Shown one piece after another: positions 7,716-16,392 of a stretch of 35,847 nt of DNA. This stretch comes from Heliobacteriaceae bacterium (GTDB lineage Bacteria; Bacillota; Desulfitobacteriia; Heliobacteriales; Heliobacteriaceae), in contig JAQWAU010000017.1 of assembly GCA_028707535.1 (NCBI GenBank), positions 1 to 35,847 of the forward strand. The letters are read 5' to 3'. Made by a program: the position numbers and the translations under genes. Below the pieces are notes generated by a model. The model saw only the letters and a list, made by a program, of their open reading frames with translations. It ran no database searches and was not told where the DNA came from. How positions within the stretch are numbered: the stretch's first letter is position 1; every line of letters starts with the position of its first letter.

Positions 7716-9317
7716 GTGTTTCCACGCTATCTGGTTAACTTTCAATACTCCAATTTACCGGTATTTGGCACAGATTACCTTGTAATCGGCAGCGGCATTG
7801 CCGGCCTGTACACGGCGCTCAAGGCGGTGGAATACGGGCGGGTTACTTTGTTGACTAAACGCAAGGTTGAGGATTCCAATACCGAACAGGCGCAGGGCGG
7901 TATTGCCGCGGCAATCGATCGGGGAGATTCGCCCTCTTTGCACATGGAGGACACCTTAAAGGCAGGTGCGGGTCTGAATGACCTCAAAGCGGTCGAGGTA
8001 CTGGTTAGTGAAGGTCCGGCCCGGGTCGAAGAATTGATTCGGATGGGCACGGCTTTTGACCGGTGCGAAGGGGAAATTGCTTTTGGCCGGGAAGGGGCCC
8101 ATTCCCGGTGCCGGATTTTACATGCCTGTGGGGATGCCACCGGGGAGGAGATCCGGCGGACCCTTTGGCGACACTGTCAAGAACACGGGGAAATTACCGT
8201 GTTTGAGGGTACCCAGGTGATTGACGTTTTAGTTAATTCGGCCGGGGAATGTTACGGGGTGTTGGCTTGGCAGGCAAAGTTGGGGCTACATATTTATCAT
8301 GCCAAAGTTACCGTTTTGGCCACCGGTGGCAATGGGCAGCTCTACAAAAATTCGACTAATCCGGAGGTAACCACCGGGGACGGGATTGCCGCCGCATTTC
8401 GGGCCGGGGCAGAAGTAATGGACCTGGAGTTTGTGCAGTTTCACCCGACAGCCTTAACCAAGGAAGGGGCCCCGCCATTTTTAATTTCCGAAGCGGTGCG
8501 GGGTGAAGGGGCCCAGTTGTTCAACAGCAAAGGGGAAAGATTTATGCCCCGGTACCACGAATTGGCCGAATTGGCGCCAAGGAACGTGGTTTCCTTGGCT
8601 ATTTGGCAGGAGATGGCCAATACGGGGGCCCCGGCGGTGTTCTTGAAGGTAGCCGGTGAACATGATGCGGATTTTGCCCAGCGTTTTCCCACGATTCACC
8701 GGAAATGTCTTTATTACGGGATTAAAGCGCCGGCGGAGATGATCCCGGTGGCTCCGGCGGCCCATTATTTAATGGGTGGGATCCGCTCCGATCTTTGGGG
8801 CCGGACCAATATACCCCGGTTATTTGCCTGTGGGGAGGCGGCCTGCAATGGGGTGCACGGGGCAAACCGGTTGGCTTCCAACTCCTTGTTGGAAGGCTTG
8901 GTTTTTGGGGCCCGGATTGTCGAGGCCGGCCGGCAGTGGCTGGATCAGTCGCCCGGAACTACCCCGGCGGAAACAACCGCTTCCGGAGCAGCTTTTGCTT
9001 CGCTGCCCAGTGGGGAGTTGCCGGCCAAAGCGGAAGGGGTGGCCCAGGCCATTCAACAGGTAATGTGGGAAAGGGTCGGCTTGTGGCGTTCGGCCCGCGG
9101 GCTGATTACCGCGCTGGCGGATTTGGAACGGATTGCCTTGCCTGAGGCTTGGCCCGGAGAGGTTAACCGGGTTTTTGAAACGGCCAACATGTTGCTGTTG
9201 GCTTGCTTAACCGCCCGGGCAGCCTTGTTGCGGGTGGAAAGTAGAGGCGCCCATTACCGGGTGGATGCGCCGCAGAGCCGGAATCTATGGTGCCGGCATA
9301 TTGTTCAGTCACAGTAA
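7716..9317 (+). CDS. nadB: L-aspartate oxidase
   Basis: FAD enzyme that oxidises aspartate to iminoaspartate for NadA; in anaerobes fumarate or another acceptor replaces oxygen. The dinucleotide-binding motif VIGSGIAGLYTA lies near residues 23-34. Succinate dehydrogenase/fumarate reductase family motifs follow: EQAQGGIAAAI, HACGDATGEEIRRT, VLATGGNGQLY, EFVQFHPTAL, PAAHYLMGGIRSD and HGANRLASNSLLEGLVFG. GTG at 7716 has AAGGGAGG (7701-7708) seven bases upstream and gives 533 residues; an open frame reaching back to 7596 would run through the leader hairpin and is rejected. nadC begins 32 bases downstream. Confidence 0.95.
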   Translation: MFPRYLVNFQYSNLPVFGTDYLVIGSGIAGLYTALKAVEYGRVTLLTKRKVEDSNTEQAQGGIAAAIDRGDSPSLHMEDTLKAGAGLNDLKAVEVLVSEGPARVEELIRMGTAFDRCEGEIAFGREGAHSRCRILHACGDATGEEIRRTLWRHCQEHGEITVFEGTQVIDVLVNSAGECYGVLAWQAKLGLHIYHAKVTVLATGGNGQLYKNSTNPEVTTGDGIAAAFRAGAEVMDLEFVQFHPTALTKEGAPPFLISEAVRGEGAQLFNSKGERFMPRYHELAELAPRNVVSLAIWQEMANTGAPAVFLKVAGEHDADFAQRFPTIHRKCLYYGIKAPAEMIPVAPAAHYLMGGIRSDLWGRTNIPRLFACGEAACNGVHGANRLASNSLLEGLVFGARIVEAGRQWLDQSPGTTPAETTASGAAFASLPSGELPAKAEGVAQAIQQVMWERVGLWRSARGLITALADLERIALPEAWPGEVNRVFETANMLLLACLTARAALLRVESRGAHYRVDAPQSRNLWCRHIVQSQ

Positions 9318-9349
9318 ATTCAGATTATTTTGGATGATTGGGTGGGGGG

Positions 9350-10213
9350 ATGGAATTGTTTTGGCCGGAGGTCAAAGAACTGGTAATCCGGGCGTTGCAT
9401 GAGGACCTGGGACAAGGCGATTTGACAACCATGAGTTTGGTGCCTGCCGATGCCCAAACCAGAGGGATTATTCACGTCAAAGAAGACGGGGTAATCGCTG
9501 GGTTGCGGATAGCCGGCCTGGTATTTGAATTGCTCGATCCGGCGCTTTGTTTCACAGCCCGGGTGCAAGATGGCGACCAGGTGAAAAAAGGTGACGTTCT
9601 CGCGGAAGTAAACGGTCTGGCCCGGCCTCTTTTAATCGGGGAACGGGTGGCCCTAAATTTTTTGCAGCGGTTGTCCGGGATTGCCACCAAAACATCCCGT
9701 TGTGTCGAACTGGTTACCTATTACCAGGCCCGAATTGTGGATACGCGCAAAACAACACCGGGGTTGCGCGCTTTGGAAAAATATGCTGTGCGGATGGGCG
9801 GCGGCAAGAACCACCGGTTTGGCTTGTATGATGGGGTGTTGATTAAAGATAACCATATCCGTCTGGCCGGAGGGATCAAGCAGGCGGTAATTCAAGCCCG
9901 CCAGGCGATTTCCCATACGGTCAAGATTGAGGTGGAGGTTGAGAATCTTGCCGGGGTGGCTGAGGCCTTAGAGGCAAAAGCAGATGTAATCATGCTGGAT
10001 AACATGTCTGCGGAAACGATGAAAGAGGCGGTACATCTGGTGGGGGGACAAGTCCTCTTGGAGGCTTCCGGTGGGGTTTGTGAAGAATCATTGGTTGAAG
10101 TGGCAAAAACAGGAGTCGACTTGATCTCCATCGGGGCTTTAACGCATAGCGTTAGATCGTTGGACATCAGTCTCGACGTGGAAAGTATTAAAATCAGCGA
10201 GCAGAAAAATTAA
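9350..10213 (+). CDS. nadC: Nicotinate-nucleotide pyrophosphorylase (carboxylating)
   Basis: Converts quinolinate and phosphoribosyl pyrophosphate to nicotinate mononucleotide, the third step of de novo NAD synthesis. The 287-residue sequence has the family start (ALHEDLGQGDLTT), the PRPP and quinolinate site text RKTTPGLRALEKYAVRMGGG followed by NHRFGLYDGVLIKDNH, and the barrel motifs EVEVENL, DVIMLDNMS and LLEASGGV. ATG at 9350 follows a GGTGGGGGG tract; a TTG four codons earlier (9338) is the alternative. With nadA and nadB the whole quinolinate branch is present. birA starts 12 bases after the stop. Confidence 0.95.
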   Translation: MELFWPEVKELVIRALHEDLGQGDLTTMSLVPADAQTRGIIHVKEDGVIAGLRIAGLVFELLDPALCFTARVQDGDQVKKGDVLAEVNGLARPLLIGERVALNFLQRLSGIATKTSRCVELVTYYQARIVDTRKTTPGLRALEKYAVRMGGGKNHRFGLYDGVLIKDNHIRLAGGIKQAVIQARQAISHTVKIEVEVENLAGVAEALEAKADVIMLDNMSAETMKEAVHLVGGQVLLEASGGVCEESLVEVAKTGVDLISIGALTHSVRSLDISLDVESIKISEQKN

Positions 10214-10225
10214 GCGGGGAACCCG

Positions 10226-11227
10226 ATGATCAAAAGGGAAATTTTAGCGAAACTCAAAAAGGCGAATGGTTTTTTGTCCGGTGAAGAGCTGAGCCGGCAA
10301 TTAGGGATGAGCCGGTCGGCCGTTTGGAAACATATCAATGCTTTGCGGCGCGAAGGCTATCAAATTACCGCCCATACCCGGCGGGGTTACCGGCTCTGTG
10401 CTGCTCCGTCCCTTTTACTGCCGGCGGAGGTGCAACCCCGGCTGACCACCCGGTGTTTTGGCCAAACCTACCACTTTTTTACCTCTCTGCCTTCGACAAA
10501 CCTTACGGCCAAGGAGCTGGCCAGGCAGGGTGCACCGGAAGGGGCCGTTGTGGTGACCGAGGAGCAAACCGCCGGCCGGGGGCGGTTGGGGCGGCTGTGG
10601 TCTTCCCCGCCGGATACGGGACTTTACCTGTCCCTAATTTTAAGGCCCCAGGTGCCGCTGGCCGTTGTCCCCCAGGTAACCCTCCTTACTGCCGTTAGTG
10701 TTTGCCGGGCCTTGGAAATTGTTACACCGGCCCGGCCGAGGATTAAGTGGCCAAATGATATTTTACTGGCCGGCAAGAAGGTTTGCGGCATTTTGACGGA
10801 GTTAAACGCCGAAATGGAGCAGGTCAATTATCTGGTGGCCGGTGTCGGGATCAACCTTAACCAAGCGGCGGAGGGTTTTCCGGCCGCTGTTGCTTCCGTG
10901 GCTACATCGGTGGCGGCGGCAACCGGCTTTAAGGTTGACCGGGTGGAGTTGCTGACCACCTTGCTGGCGGTCTGGGAGGCAGATTATAATCAGTGGGTGA
11001 ATACGGGGTTTGCCGCGGTGCGGGAAGCCTGGTCGGTGCGGGCTGCCGGGTTGGGCACCTTTGTGCGCGTAATTGCCGGCAGCCGGGAATGGGTAGGCCG
11101 GGCGGAAGACCTCGATGATACCGGTGCTCTCTTGGTCAGGGACTTGGACGGGCAGTTGCACCGGCTGATTAGTGGTGAAGTTAGCTTGCGTCCGGAAAGG
11201 GGCTCAAACTATGATTTTGGTTCTTGA
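10226..11227 (+). CDS. birA: Biotin--[acetyl-CoA-carboxylase] ligase / biotin operon repressor
   Basis: Bifunctional BirA: makes biotinyl-5'-AMP, transfers biotin to carboxylase carrier domains, and as the adenylate-bound dimer represses biotin genes. Residues 1-58 form a winged helix (SGEELSRQLGMSRSAVWKHINALRREGY is the recognition region, residues 18-45). The catalytic domain has TAGRGRLGRLW (residues 115-125) as the biotin-adenylate loop and KWPNDILL at 174-181. The C-terminal SH3-like domain includes the EWVGRAEDLDDTGALLV stretch. At 333 residues it is full length. No biotin operon lies in this window, so its targets are elsewhere. The 3' end overlaps coaX by 17 bases. Confidence 0.94.
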   Translation: MIKREILAKLKKANGFLSGEELSRQLGMSRSAVWKHINALRREGYQITAHTRRGYRLCAAPSLLLPAEVQPRLTTRCFGQTYHFFTSLPSTNLTAKELARQGAPEGAVVVTEEQTAGRGRLGRLWSSPPDTGLYLSLILRPQVPLAVVPQVTLLTAVSVCRALEIVTPARPRIKWPNDILLAGKKVCGILTELNAEMEQVNYLVAGVGINLNQAAEGFPAAVASVATSVAAATGFKVDRVELLTTLLAVWEADYNQWVNTGFAAVREAWSVRAAGLGTFVRVIAGSREWVGRAEDLDDTGALLVRDLDGQLHRLISGEVSLRPERGSNYDFGS

Positions 11228-11996
11228 TGTCGGAAACACGAGTATTCTGTTGGGTGTATACCGCCTGGAACCCCGGCCGGAGTTGCTGGTACACTGGAAG
11301 CTTTCCACCAACCGCACCCGGACGGCGGATGAGTTTGCGATTTTGATCAAGAACCTTTTTCGGTTGGATGGCATAGATCAAGATGTTAACGGCATTGTTG
11401 TTTCTTCCGTGGTACCACCCTTAATGCCCACTTTAGAGCGGATGAGCCAAACGTACTTCGGTCTTGACCCGATGGTGGTCGGCCCAGGCACCCGGACAGG
11501 GATGCCGATCATTTTTGAAAACCCCAAAGAAGTCGGTGCCGACCAGGTTGTCAATGCCGTGGCTGCTTACGAGCAGTATGGCGGGCCACTGATTGTCGTC
11601 GATTTCGGGACGGCAACAACCTTCGGGGCAATTTCGGAAAAAGGGGAGTACCTGGGGGGGGCGATTGCGCCGGGAGTTGTCGTGTCAATGGAAGCTTTGT
11701 TTGCCCGGGCGGCCAAACTGCCCCGGATCGAATTGGTAAAACCTTCCCGGGTGATTGGCAAAAATACGGTGTCCGGGATGCAGTCCGGGGTAATTTATGG
11801 TTTTGCCGGTTTAGTGGCCGGGATTGTCGGCCAAATGAAAAAGGAACTGGGTGAAAACACCCGGGTGGTCGCTACCGGGGATGCCGCCGAACTGATTGCT
11901 CCGGAAACGGAAGCGATAGACCTTGTTGATCCGCTGCTGACCCTGGAGGGACTGCGGATTGTTTACCAGCGGAATACCAGTCCGCCGGCACCCTAA
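11211..11996 (+). CDS. coaX: Type III pantothenate kinase
   Basis: Phosphorylates pantothenate with ATP, the first step of CoA synthesis; the type III form is not feedback-inhibited by CoA in characterised members and needs a monovalent cation. The ASKHA-fold motifs are present: LDVGNTSILLGVY (residues 5-17), the pantothenate-site GADQVVNA at 109-116, and DFGTATTFGAI at 131-141. ATG at 11211 follows GGAAAGGGG (11194-11202) and gives 261 residues; an in-frame upstream extension lies inside birA and lacks homology. Overlap with birA suggests translational coupling. It links functionally to panC and panD earlier in the same block. Confidence 0.95.
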   Translation: MILVLDVGNTSILLGVYRLEPRPELLVHWKLSTNRTRTADEFAILIKNLFRLDGIDQDVNGIVVSSVVPPLMPTLERMSQTYFGLDPMVVGPGTRTGMPIIFENPKEVGADQVVNAVAAYEQYGGPLIVVDFGTATTFGAISEKGEYLGGAIAPGVVVSMEALFARAAKLPRIELVKPSRVIGKNTVSGMQSGVIYGFAGLVAGIVGQMKKELGENTRVVATGDAAELIAPETEAIDLVDPLLTLEGLRIVYQRNTSPPAP

Positions 11997-12032
11997 AAAC
12001 CGGCCGATTTAGCCTTTTTGGGAGGTTGTAGC

Positions 12033-12995
12033 TTGCTGATAGGCACTTATGCGATCACGCCGCCTTTTTTTGCCGCACCAATGGCCGGGGTAACCGATAA
12101 AGCTTTCCGGTTGGTTTTGCGGGATCATGGTTGCCCTTTGGTCTATACCGAAATGATTTCGGATAAAGCCTTGACCTACGGCAATCGAAATACCCTCGCC
12201 TTGTTGGACGTTATCGGAGAAGTTGAGCCGGTGGCGGTCCAACTTTTTGGTTCCGAGCCGGAAACAATGGCCAAGGCGGCCCGGTTGGCGGTTGCCGCCG
12301 GTGCTTCGATTATTGACCTCAATATGGGTTGTCCGGTCCCGAAGGTCGTCAAGAACAATGAAGGGGCCAGCCTTTTAAAGGATCTTCCCCGGGCGGTGGC
12401 CATTGCTGACCGGGTGGTGGCGGCCGTTCCTGTACCGGTAACCGTAAAAATGCGTGCCGGCTGGGCGGCTGGCCGGATTATTGCCCCGGAACTGGCGGGC
12501 CGCCTGGTGGCGGTGGGAGTCCAGGCGATTACGGTCCACGGCCGTACCCGGGATCAGTTTTATGCCGGCCAAGCCGATTGGCGGGTAATCCGGGAAACTG
12601 TAGCCCAGGCAGCCCCGGTACCGGTTATCGGCAATGGCGATGTCTGGGAACCGGCGGATGCGGTGCGGATGTTGGCGGAAACCGGCTGTGCCGGGGTAAT
12701 GATTGGTCGGGGCTGTCTTGGCAATCCCTGGATTTTCTCCCGTCTGAAAGCAAGGGTAACCTCAGGTTGCTTGCCACCCCCCCCTACCCCGGCAGAGCGG
12801 ATCCGGCAAGCTTTGGCGCATTTGGAACGGGCAGTGACCCTAAAGGGCGAAGAACGTGGGGTAAAAGAGATGCGGGGGCACCTGGCCTGGTACTTAAAGG
12901 GAATGCCTGGCGCGGCCCGGTTGCGGGTCAGGATTAATCAGACCCGGACATTTAGGGCCGTAGTGGATATTTTGGAAAATTATTTGCCAAACTGA
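12033..12995 (+). CDS. dusB: tRNA-dihydrouridine synthase (DusB-like)
   Basis: FMN- and NADPH-dependent reduction of uridines in the tRNA D-loop. The TIM barrel starts AAPMAGVTDKAFR; the catalytic cysteine lies in DLNMGCPVPKVVKNNEG, and VTVHGRTRDQFYAG-like text, IGNGDVW and GVMIGRGCLGNPW bind FMN. The C-terminal helical tRNA-binding part includes MRGHLAWYLKGMPGA. TTG at 12033 is chosen because GGGAGG (12020-12025) lies seven bases upstream; the in-frame TTG at 12018 falls on that site. In many clostridia dusB closes this nad-birA-coaX block and is followed by greA and lysS, which are absent here. Confidence 0.93.
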   Translation: MLIGTYAITPPFFAAPMAGVTDKAFRLVLRDHGCPLVYTEMISDKALTYGNRNTLALLDVIGEVEPVAVQLFGSEPETMAKAARLAVAAGASIIDLNMGCPVPKVVKNNEGASLLKDLPRAVAIADRVVAAVPVPVTVKMRAGWAAGRIIAPELAGRLVAVGVQAITVHGRTRDQFYAGQADWRVIRETVAQAAPVPVIGNGDVWEPADAVRMLAETGCAGVMIGRGCLGNPWIFSRLKARVTSGCLPPPPTPAERIRQALAHLERAVTLKGEERGVKEMRGHLAWYLKGMPGAARLRVRINQTRTFRAVVDILENYLPN

Positions 12996-13060
12996 TCCTG
13001 CATTTTGGGCCTTGAAAGACGGGAACCAATAAAAAATACGGCAAAAATACCTGCCGGTTC

Positions 13061-13089
13061 TTGCAATAATCGGTATTCGATGATACAAT
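13061..13089 (+). promoter_or_regulatory. Sigma-A promoter of the S10-spc-alpha operon
   Basis: TTGCAA (13061-13066), a 17-base spacer, then TACAAT (13084-13089), a near-consensus pair. The expected start near 13096 gives a leader of about 170 bases before rpsJ. No terminator is apparent between dusB and this promoter, so read-through from the cofactor block is possible. Confidence 0.8.
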
Positions 13090-13100
13090 TTTGCATTGTG

Positions 13101-13204
13101 GGTTGGCTGTGCGATGAAGTGAAAGGTTGCCCAACCGGGCCGTAAGGGTGATGGGCGTAGGGATAGTGTGCGCTTTTTATTGCGACACGCCCGACGGCGT
13201 TGTT
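13101..13204 (+). promoter_or_regulatory. Structured leader of the S10 operon, with competing hairpins
   Basis: GGTTGG (13101-13106) can pair with CCAACC (13131-13136). Further on, GTGT-G-CGC (13166-13173) pairs with GCGACAC (13182-13188) around a TTTTTATT loop, extended by GGGC (13153-13156) with GCCC (13189-13192). The 3' arm of that stem overlaps ACGCC (13187-13191), which alternatively pairs with GGCGT (13196-13200) around CGAC, so the two stems exclude each other. This is a reading by eye; no S10 leader class that I know is matched. Confidence 0.4.
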
Positions 13205-13266
13205 GGGGGAATTTTCACGGAGAAGTTCGTAATCAATCGGGCGATATAAGGAGGGAACTGTTTATT

Positions 13267-13575
13267 ATGGGTAAACAAAAGATTCGGATCCGCCTGAAGG
13301 CTTTTGACCACCGGATTTTGGACCAGTCATCCGAGAAAATCGTTGAGACGGCCAAACGTACCGGGGCAACGGTATCCGGGCCGATTCCCCTGCCGACGGA
13401 GAAGAGCATCTATACCATCTTGCGCTCACCGCACGTCAACAAAGACTCGCGGGAGCAGTTTGAGATGCGCACCCACAAGCGGCTCATCGATATCCTAGAA
13501 CCCAACCCGCGGACCGTCGATGCGCTGATGCGGCTGGATTTACCGGCGGGTGTCGACATCGAAATCAAACTCTAA
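13267..13575 (+). CDS. rpsJ: 30S ribosomal protein S10
   Basis: First gene of the ribosomal superoperon; S10 sits in the 30S head and, as NusE, joins antitermination complexes. The 102-residue product has the standard text: [42 protein letters not shown] and [12 protein letters not shown] at 13267 follows AAGGAGGG; a longer frame from 13168 would run through the leader structures and is rejected. Unlike most Firmicutes, the preceding genes are not rpsL-rpsG-fusA-tuf but a cofactor block, and the gene has its own promoter. Confidence 0.98.
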   Translation: MGKQKIRIRLKAFDHRILDQSSEKIVETAKRTGATVSGPIPLPTEKSIYTILRSPHVNKDSREQFEMRTHKRLIDILEPNPRTVDALMRLDLPAGVDIEIKL

Positions 13576-13604
13576 CTTAACATTAGCGATGGGAGGTGGC
13601 ATAG

Positions 13605-14237
13605 ATGGCAAAAAAAGGCATCATCGGTCGTAAAATCGGAATGACCCAGATTTTCGCCGATAACGGGGAAGCGGTGCCGATTACCGTGGTAGAAGCGGGT
13701 CCATGTGTAGTAGTACAAAAGAAAACCCAACCAGTTGACGGATATGAAGCCATTCAACTGGGATTTGGTGATATTAGCGAAAAACGGCTGAACAAACCGG
13801 CCATCGGACATTTAAAAAAAGCCGGGGTTAAACTGGTGCGTCGCCTGCGGGAATTTAAGGTTGACGATATTGAAGCTTATACGGTGGGCCAGGAGGTTGC
13901 CGTAGATTTGTTTGTTCCGGGAGATTGTGTCGATGTTGTCGGGACTTCCAAAGGCAAAGGGTTTGCCGGGGGGATTAAACGGCACGGGTTCCACCGGGGG
14001 CCAATGACCCATGGTTCAAAATATCACCGGCGTCCGGGTTCCGCTGCGGCAAAAGGCCCGGCCAGGATTTTCAAAGGCCGGAAGATGCCCGGCCGGCTAG
14101 GTGGTAAAAGGGTGACCGTACAAAACCTAGAGGTGGTACGGGTGGATAAAGACCGGAACCTGCTGCTGGTTAAAGGGGCGGTACCGGGACCTAACCGGGG
14201 ACTCTTGATGATAAAAAGTTCGGTCAAGGCGAACTAG
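13605..14237 (+). CDS. rplC: 50S ribosomal protein L3
   Basis: An early 50S assembly protein near the peptidyl-transferase centre. The 210-residue sequence starts [15 protein letters not shown] and has the central loop motif around [24 protein letters not shown], followed by [20 protein letters not shown] at 13605 has GGGAGGTGG upstream. It is 29 bases after rpsJ and 27 before rplD, in canonical S10-operon order. Confidence 0.98.
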   Translation: MAKKGIIGRKIGMTQIFADNGEAVPITVVEAGPCVVVQKKTQPVDGYEAIQLGFGDISEKRLNKPAIGHLKKAGVKLVRRLREFKVDDIEAYTVGQEVAVDLFVPGDCVDVVGTSKGKGFAGGIKRHGFHRGPMTHGSKYHRRPGSAAAKGPARIFKGRKMPGRLGGKRVTVQNLEVVRVDKDRNLLLVKGAVPGPNRGLLMIKSSVKAN

Positions 14238-14264
14238 CAATCTCCGGAGAAAGGAGGAAATCCG

Positions 14265-14888
14265 ATGCCGAGAGTAGCGGTATATAATATTGCCGGCGAA
14301 CAGGTCGGCGAGATTGAGCTTAAAGACGAAATCTTTGGTATTACTCCTAACGAAGCAGTACTCCACCAAGCGGCAGTAGCCCAGCAGGCGGCTTGGCGGT
14401 CAGGTACCCATAAGGTCAAAACCCGGAGTGAAGTCTCCGGGGGGGGAAGAAAACCCTGGCGGCAAAAAGGTACCGGCCGGGCCCGGGCCGGCACCATCCG
14501 TTCGCCGTTGTGGCGGGGTGGCGGGATAACCTTTGGCCCCCAACCGCGCAGCTATAAGCTGGGTATGCCCAAAAAGGTTCGTCGCTTGGCCCTGAAATCT
14601 GCCTTGTCCGTTAAGGTGCAAGAAGGCAATATTATTGTCCTGGATGCCCTAAAGATGGAACAGCCCAAGACCAAGGATATGGCCGGGGTGTTGAACAAAC
14701 TGCAGATTAGCCGGAAGGCTTTGATTGTCACGGCAGGGGTGGAGGCAAACGTTTTCCGGTCTGCCCGCAACATTCCGGGGATTACATCCGTACAGGCGAC
14801 CGGGATTAATGTGTACAATATTTTGAACCATGATAAGCTGGTCATCACCAAAGACGCCGTGGCTAAGGTCGAGGAGGTATTTGCGTAA
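14265..14888 (+). CDS. rplD: 50S ribosomal protein L4
   Basis: Binds 23S rRNA near the exit tunnel; in enterobacteria it also represses the S10 operon through the leader, while the equivalent control in Firmicutes is not established. The extended loop [23 protein letters not shown] is present in order, followed by [13 protein letters not shown]. The product has 207 residues and an ATG start behind AAAGGAGG. The stop overlaps the rplW start by one base (TAATG). Confidence 0.97.
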   Translation: MPRVAVYNIAGEQVGEIELKDEIFGITPNEAVLHQAAVAQQAAWRSGTHKVKTRSEVSGGGRKPWRQKGTGRARAGTIRSPLWRGGGITFGPQPRSYKLGMPKKVRRLALKSALSVKVQEGNIIVLDALKMEQPKTKDMAGVLNKLQISRKALIVTAGVEANVFRSARNIPGITSVQATGINVYNILNHDKLVITKDAVAKVEEVFA

Positions 14889-15175
14889 TGCGCGACCCTT
14901 ATGATGTGTTGCGAAAGCCGGTAATCACCGAAAAATCCATGGACCTGGTTGCGGAAAACAAATACACATTTATCGTCCAACCTGATGCCAATAAAATTGA
15001 GATTAAATATGCCGTGGAACAGTTGTTCAAGGTTAAGGTGCTGGCGGTCAATACCATTAGCGTAAAAGGCCGGTTCAAAAGGGTAGGCAAATTCTCCGGC
15101 CGGACGAGCAACCGAAAAAAAGCGATTGTCACGGTTCAGGAAGGCCAAAAAATCGAGATTTTTGAAGGTGTATAG
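14888..15175 (+). CDS. rplW: 50S ribosomal protein L23
   Basis: Lines the tunnel exit and docks trigger factor and SRP. The 95-residue sequence is typical: [15 protein letters not shown] at the start, [15 protein letters not shown] in the middle, and [18 protein letters not shown]. Its ATG shares a base with the rplD stop, indicating coupled translation. rplB follows after 35 bases. Confidence 0.97.
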   Translation: MRDPYDVLRKPVITEKSMDLVAENKYTFIVQPDANKIEIKYAVEQLFKVKVLAVNTISVKGRFKRVGKFSGRTSNRKKAIVTVQEGQKIEIFEGV

Positions 15176-15210
15176 TTTGCAGTGTGACCCCCGGCAAAGG
15201 AGGGAACCTC

Positions 15211-16041
15211 TTGGGTATTAAAAGTTTCAAGCCGACATCCCCTGGCCGGCGTCAGATGACGGTAACCGATTTTACGGATATTACCAAGGCCAAGCCGGAA
15301 AAGGCTTTGCTGGTTCCGCTTAACCGCAAGGCGGGCCGCAATAACCAGGGCAGGATCACGGTGCGGCACCGTGGTGGCGGCCACAAACGCATGTACCGGA
15401 TCATTGACTTCAAACGCAACAAAGACAATGTTCCGGCCAAGGTAGCCGCCATTGAGTATGATCCCAACCGGAGCGCCCGGATTGCCCTGCTTCACTATGC
15501 GGATGGGGAAAAAAGATACATCATTGCCCCTAACGGGCTTCGGGTCGGCGATTTTGTCGAATCCGGCGCTGAGGCCGATATCAAAACCGGCAATACCTTG
15601 CCATTAACAAACATCCCGACAGGGACGATTATTCACAACATCGAACTCAAGCCGGGTAAAGGTGGGCAGTTGTGCCGTTCGGCGGGTGTTGGGGCCCAGC
15701 TGATGGCCAAAGAAGGTAATTATGTTACTATCCGGCTTCCCTCTGGGGAGATGCGAATGGTTTTGGCCAAATGCCGGGCGACGATTGGGCAAACAGGCAA
15801 CCTAGACCAGGAGAATGTTACCGTTGGCAAAGCCGGTCGGAAACGCTGGCTAGGGTTTCGTCCCACTGTCCGCGGTGTGGTTATGAACCCGAACGATCAC
15901 CCCCATGGTGGCGGGGAGGGGCGTTCCCCGATTGGGCGCAAGGCGCCGGTTACCCCGTGGGGTAAGGTGGCGATTGGGGGGAAAACCCGCGGGCGGAAAG
16001 CTTCGGATAAGTTGATTGTGAAGTCGCGGAAGAAGAAGTAA
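15211..16041 (+). CDS. rplB: 50S ribosomal protein L2
   Basis: One of the most conserved 50S proteins, needed for subunit association and peptidyl-transferase activity. Text such as [33 protein letters not shown] and [20 protein letters not shown] (with the conserved His of the PHGGGEG loop) is diagnostic. TTG at 15211 is chosen because AAAGGAGGG lies just upstream and the start then matches the family; a GTG at 15184 would precede that site. The product has 276 residues. Confidence 0.97.
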   Translation: MGIKSFKPTSPGRRQMTVTDFTDITKAKPEKALLVPLNRKAGRNNQGRITVRHRGGGHKRMYRIIDFKRNKDNVPAKVAAIEYDPNRSARIALLHYADGEKRYIIAPNGLRVGDFVESGAEADIKTGNTLPLTNIPTGTIIHNIELKPGKGGQLCRSAGVGAQLMAKEGNYVTIRLPSGEMRMVLAKCRATIGQTGNLDQENVTVGKAGRKRWLGFRPTVRGVVMNPNDHPHGGGEGRSPIGRKAPVTPWGKVAIGGKTRGRKASDKLIVKSRKKK

Positions 16042-16083
16042 AAAGAGCGGGCAAATGTTGTCTGCGTGAAGGGAGGATCGTGC

Positions 16084-16365
16084 ATGGGGCGTTCTTTGAA
16101 AAAAGGGCCGTATTGTGAACTCAGCCTGATGAAAAAGATTGAAGACATGAACGAAAAAGGGGAAAAGCGGGTGATCAAGACTTGGTCGCGCCGTTCAACG
16201 ATTTTCCCCCAGTTTGTCGGCCACACCTTGGCCGTTCATGATGGGCGTAAACATGTTCCCGTCTATGTTACGGAAGATATGGTCGGCCATAAGCTGGGTG
16301 AATTTGCCCTTACCCGGACTTTCAAGGGCCATGCCGGTTCCGAAAAGTCGAGCCGGTTGCGTTAG
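16084..16365 (+). CDS. rpsS: 30S ribosomal protein S19
   Basis: A 30S head protein that contacts tRNA and 23S rRNA at the inter-subunit bridge. The 93-residue product has [29 protein letters not shown] and [18 protein letters not shown] at 16084 has GGGAGG upstream (16072-16077); an in-frame ATG at 16066 lies before that site. It falls in canonical order between rplB and rplV. Confidence 0.97.
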   Translation: MGRSLKKGPYCELSLMKKIEDMNEKGEKRVIKTWSRRSTIFPQFVGHTLAVHDGRKHVPVYVTEDMVGHKLGEFALTRTFKGHAGSEKSSRLR

Positions 16366-16392
16366 GACCAACCCAGGAGAGGAGTAAGGCCC

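Noticed and set aside
13168-13266. N-terminal extension of rpsJ
   Set aside because: It runs through the structured leader; ATG at 13267 gives the exact S10 start behind AAGGAGGG.
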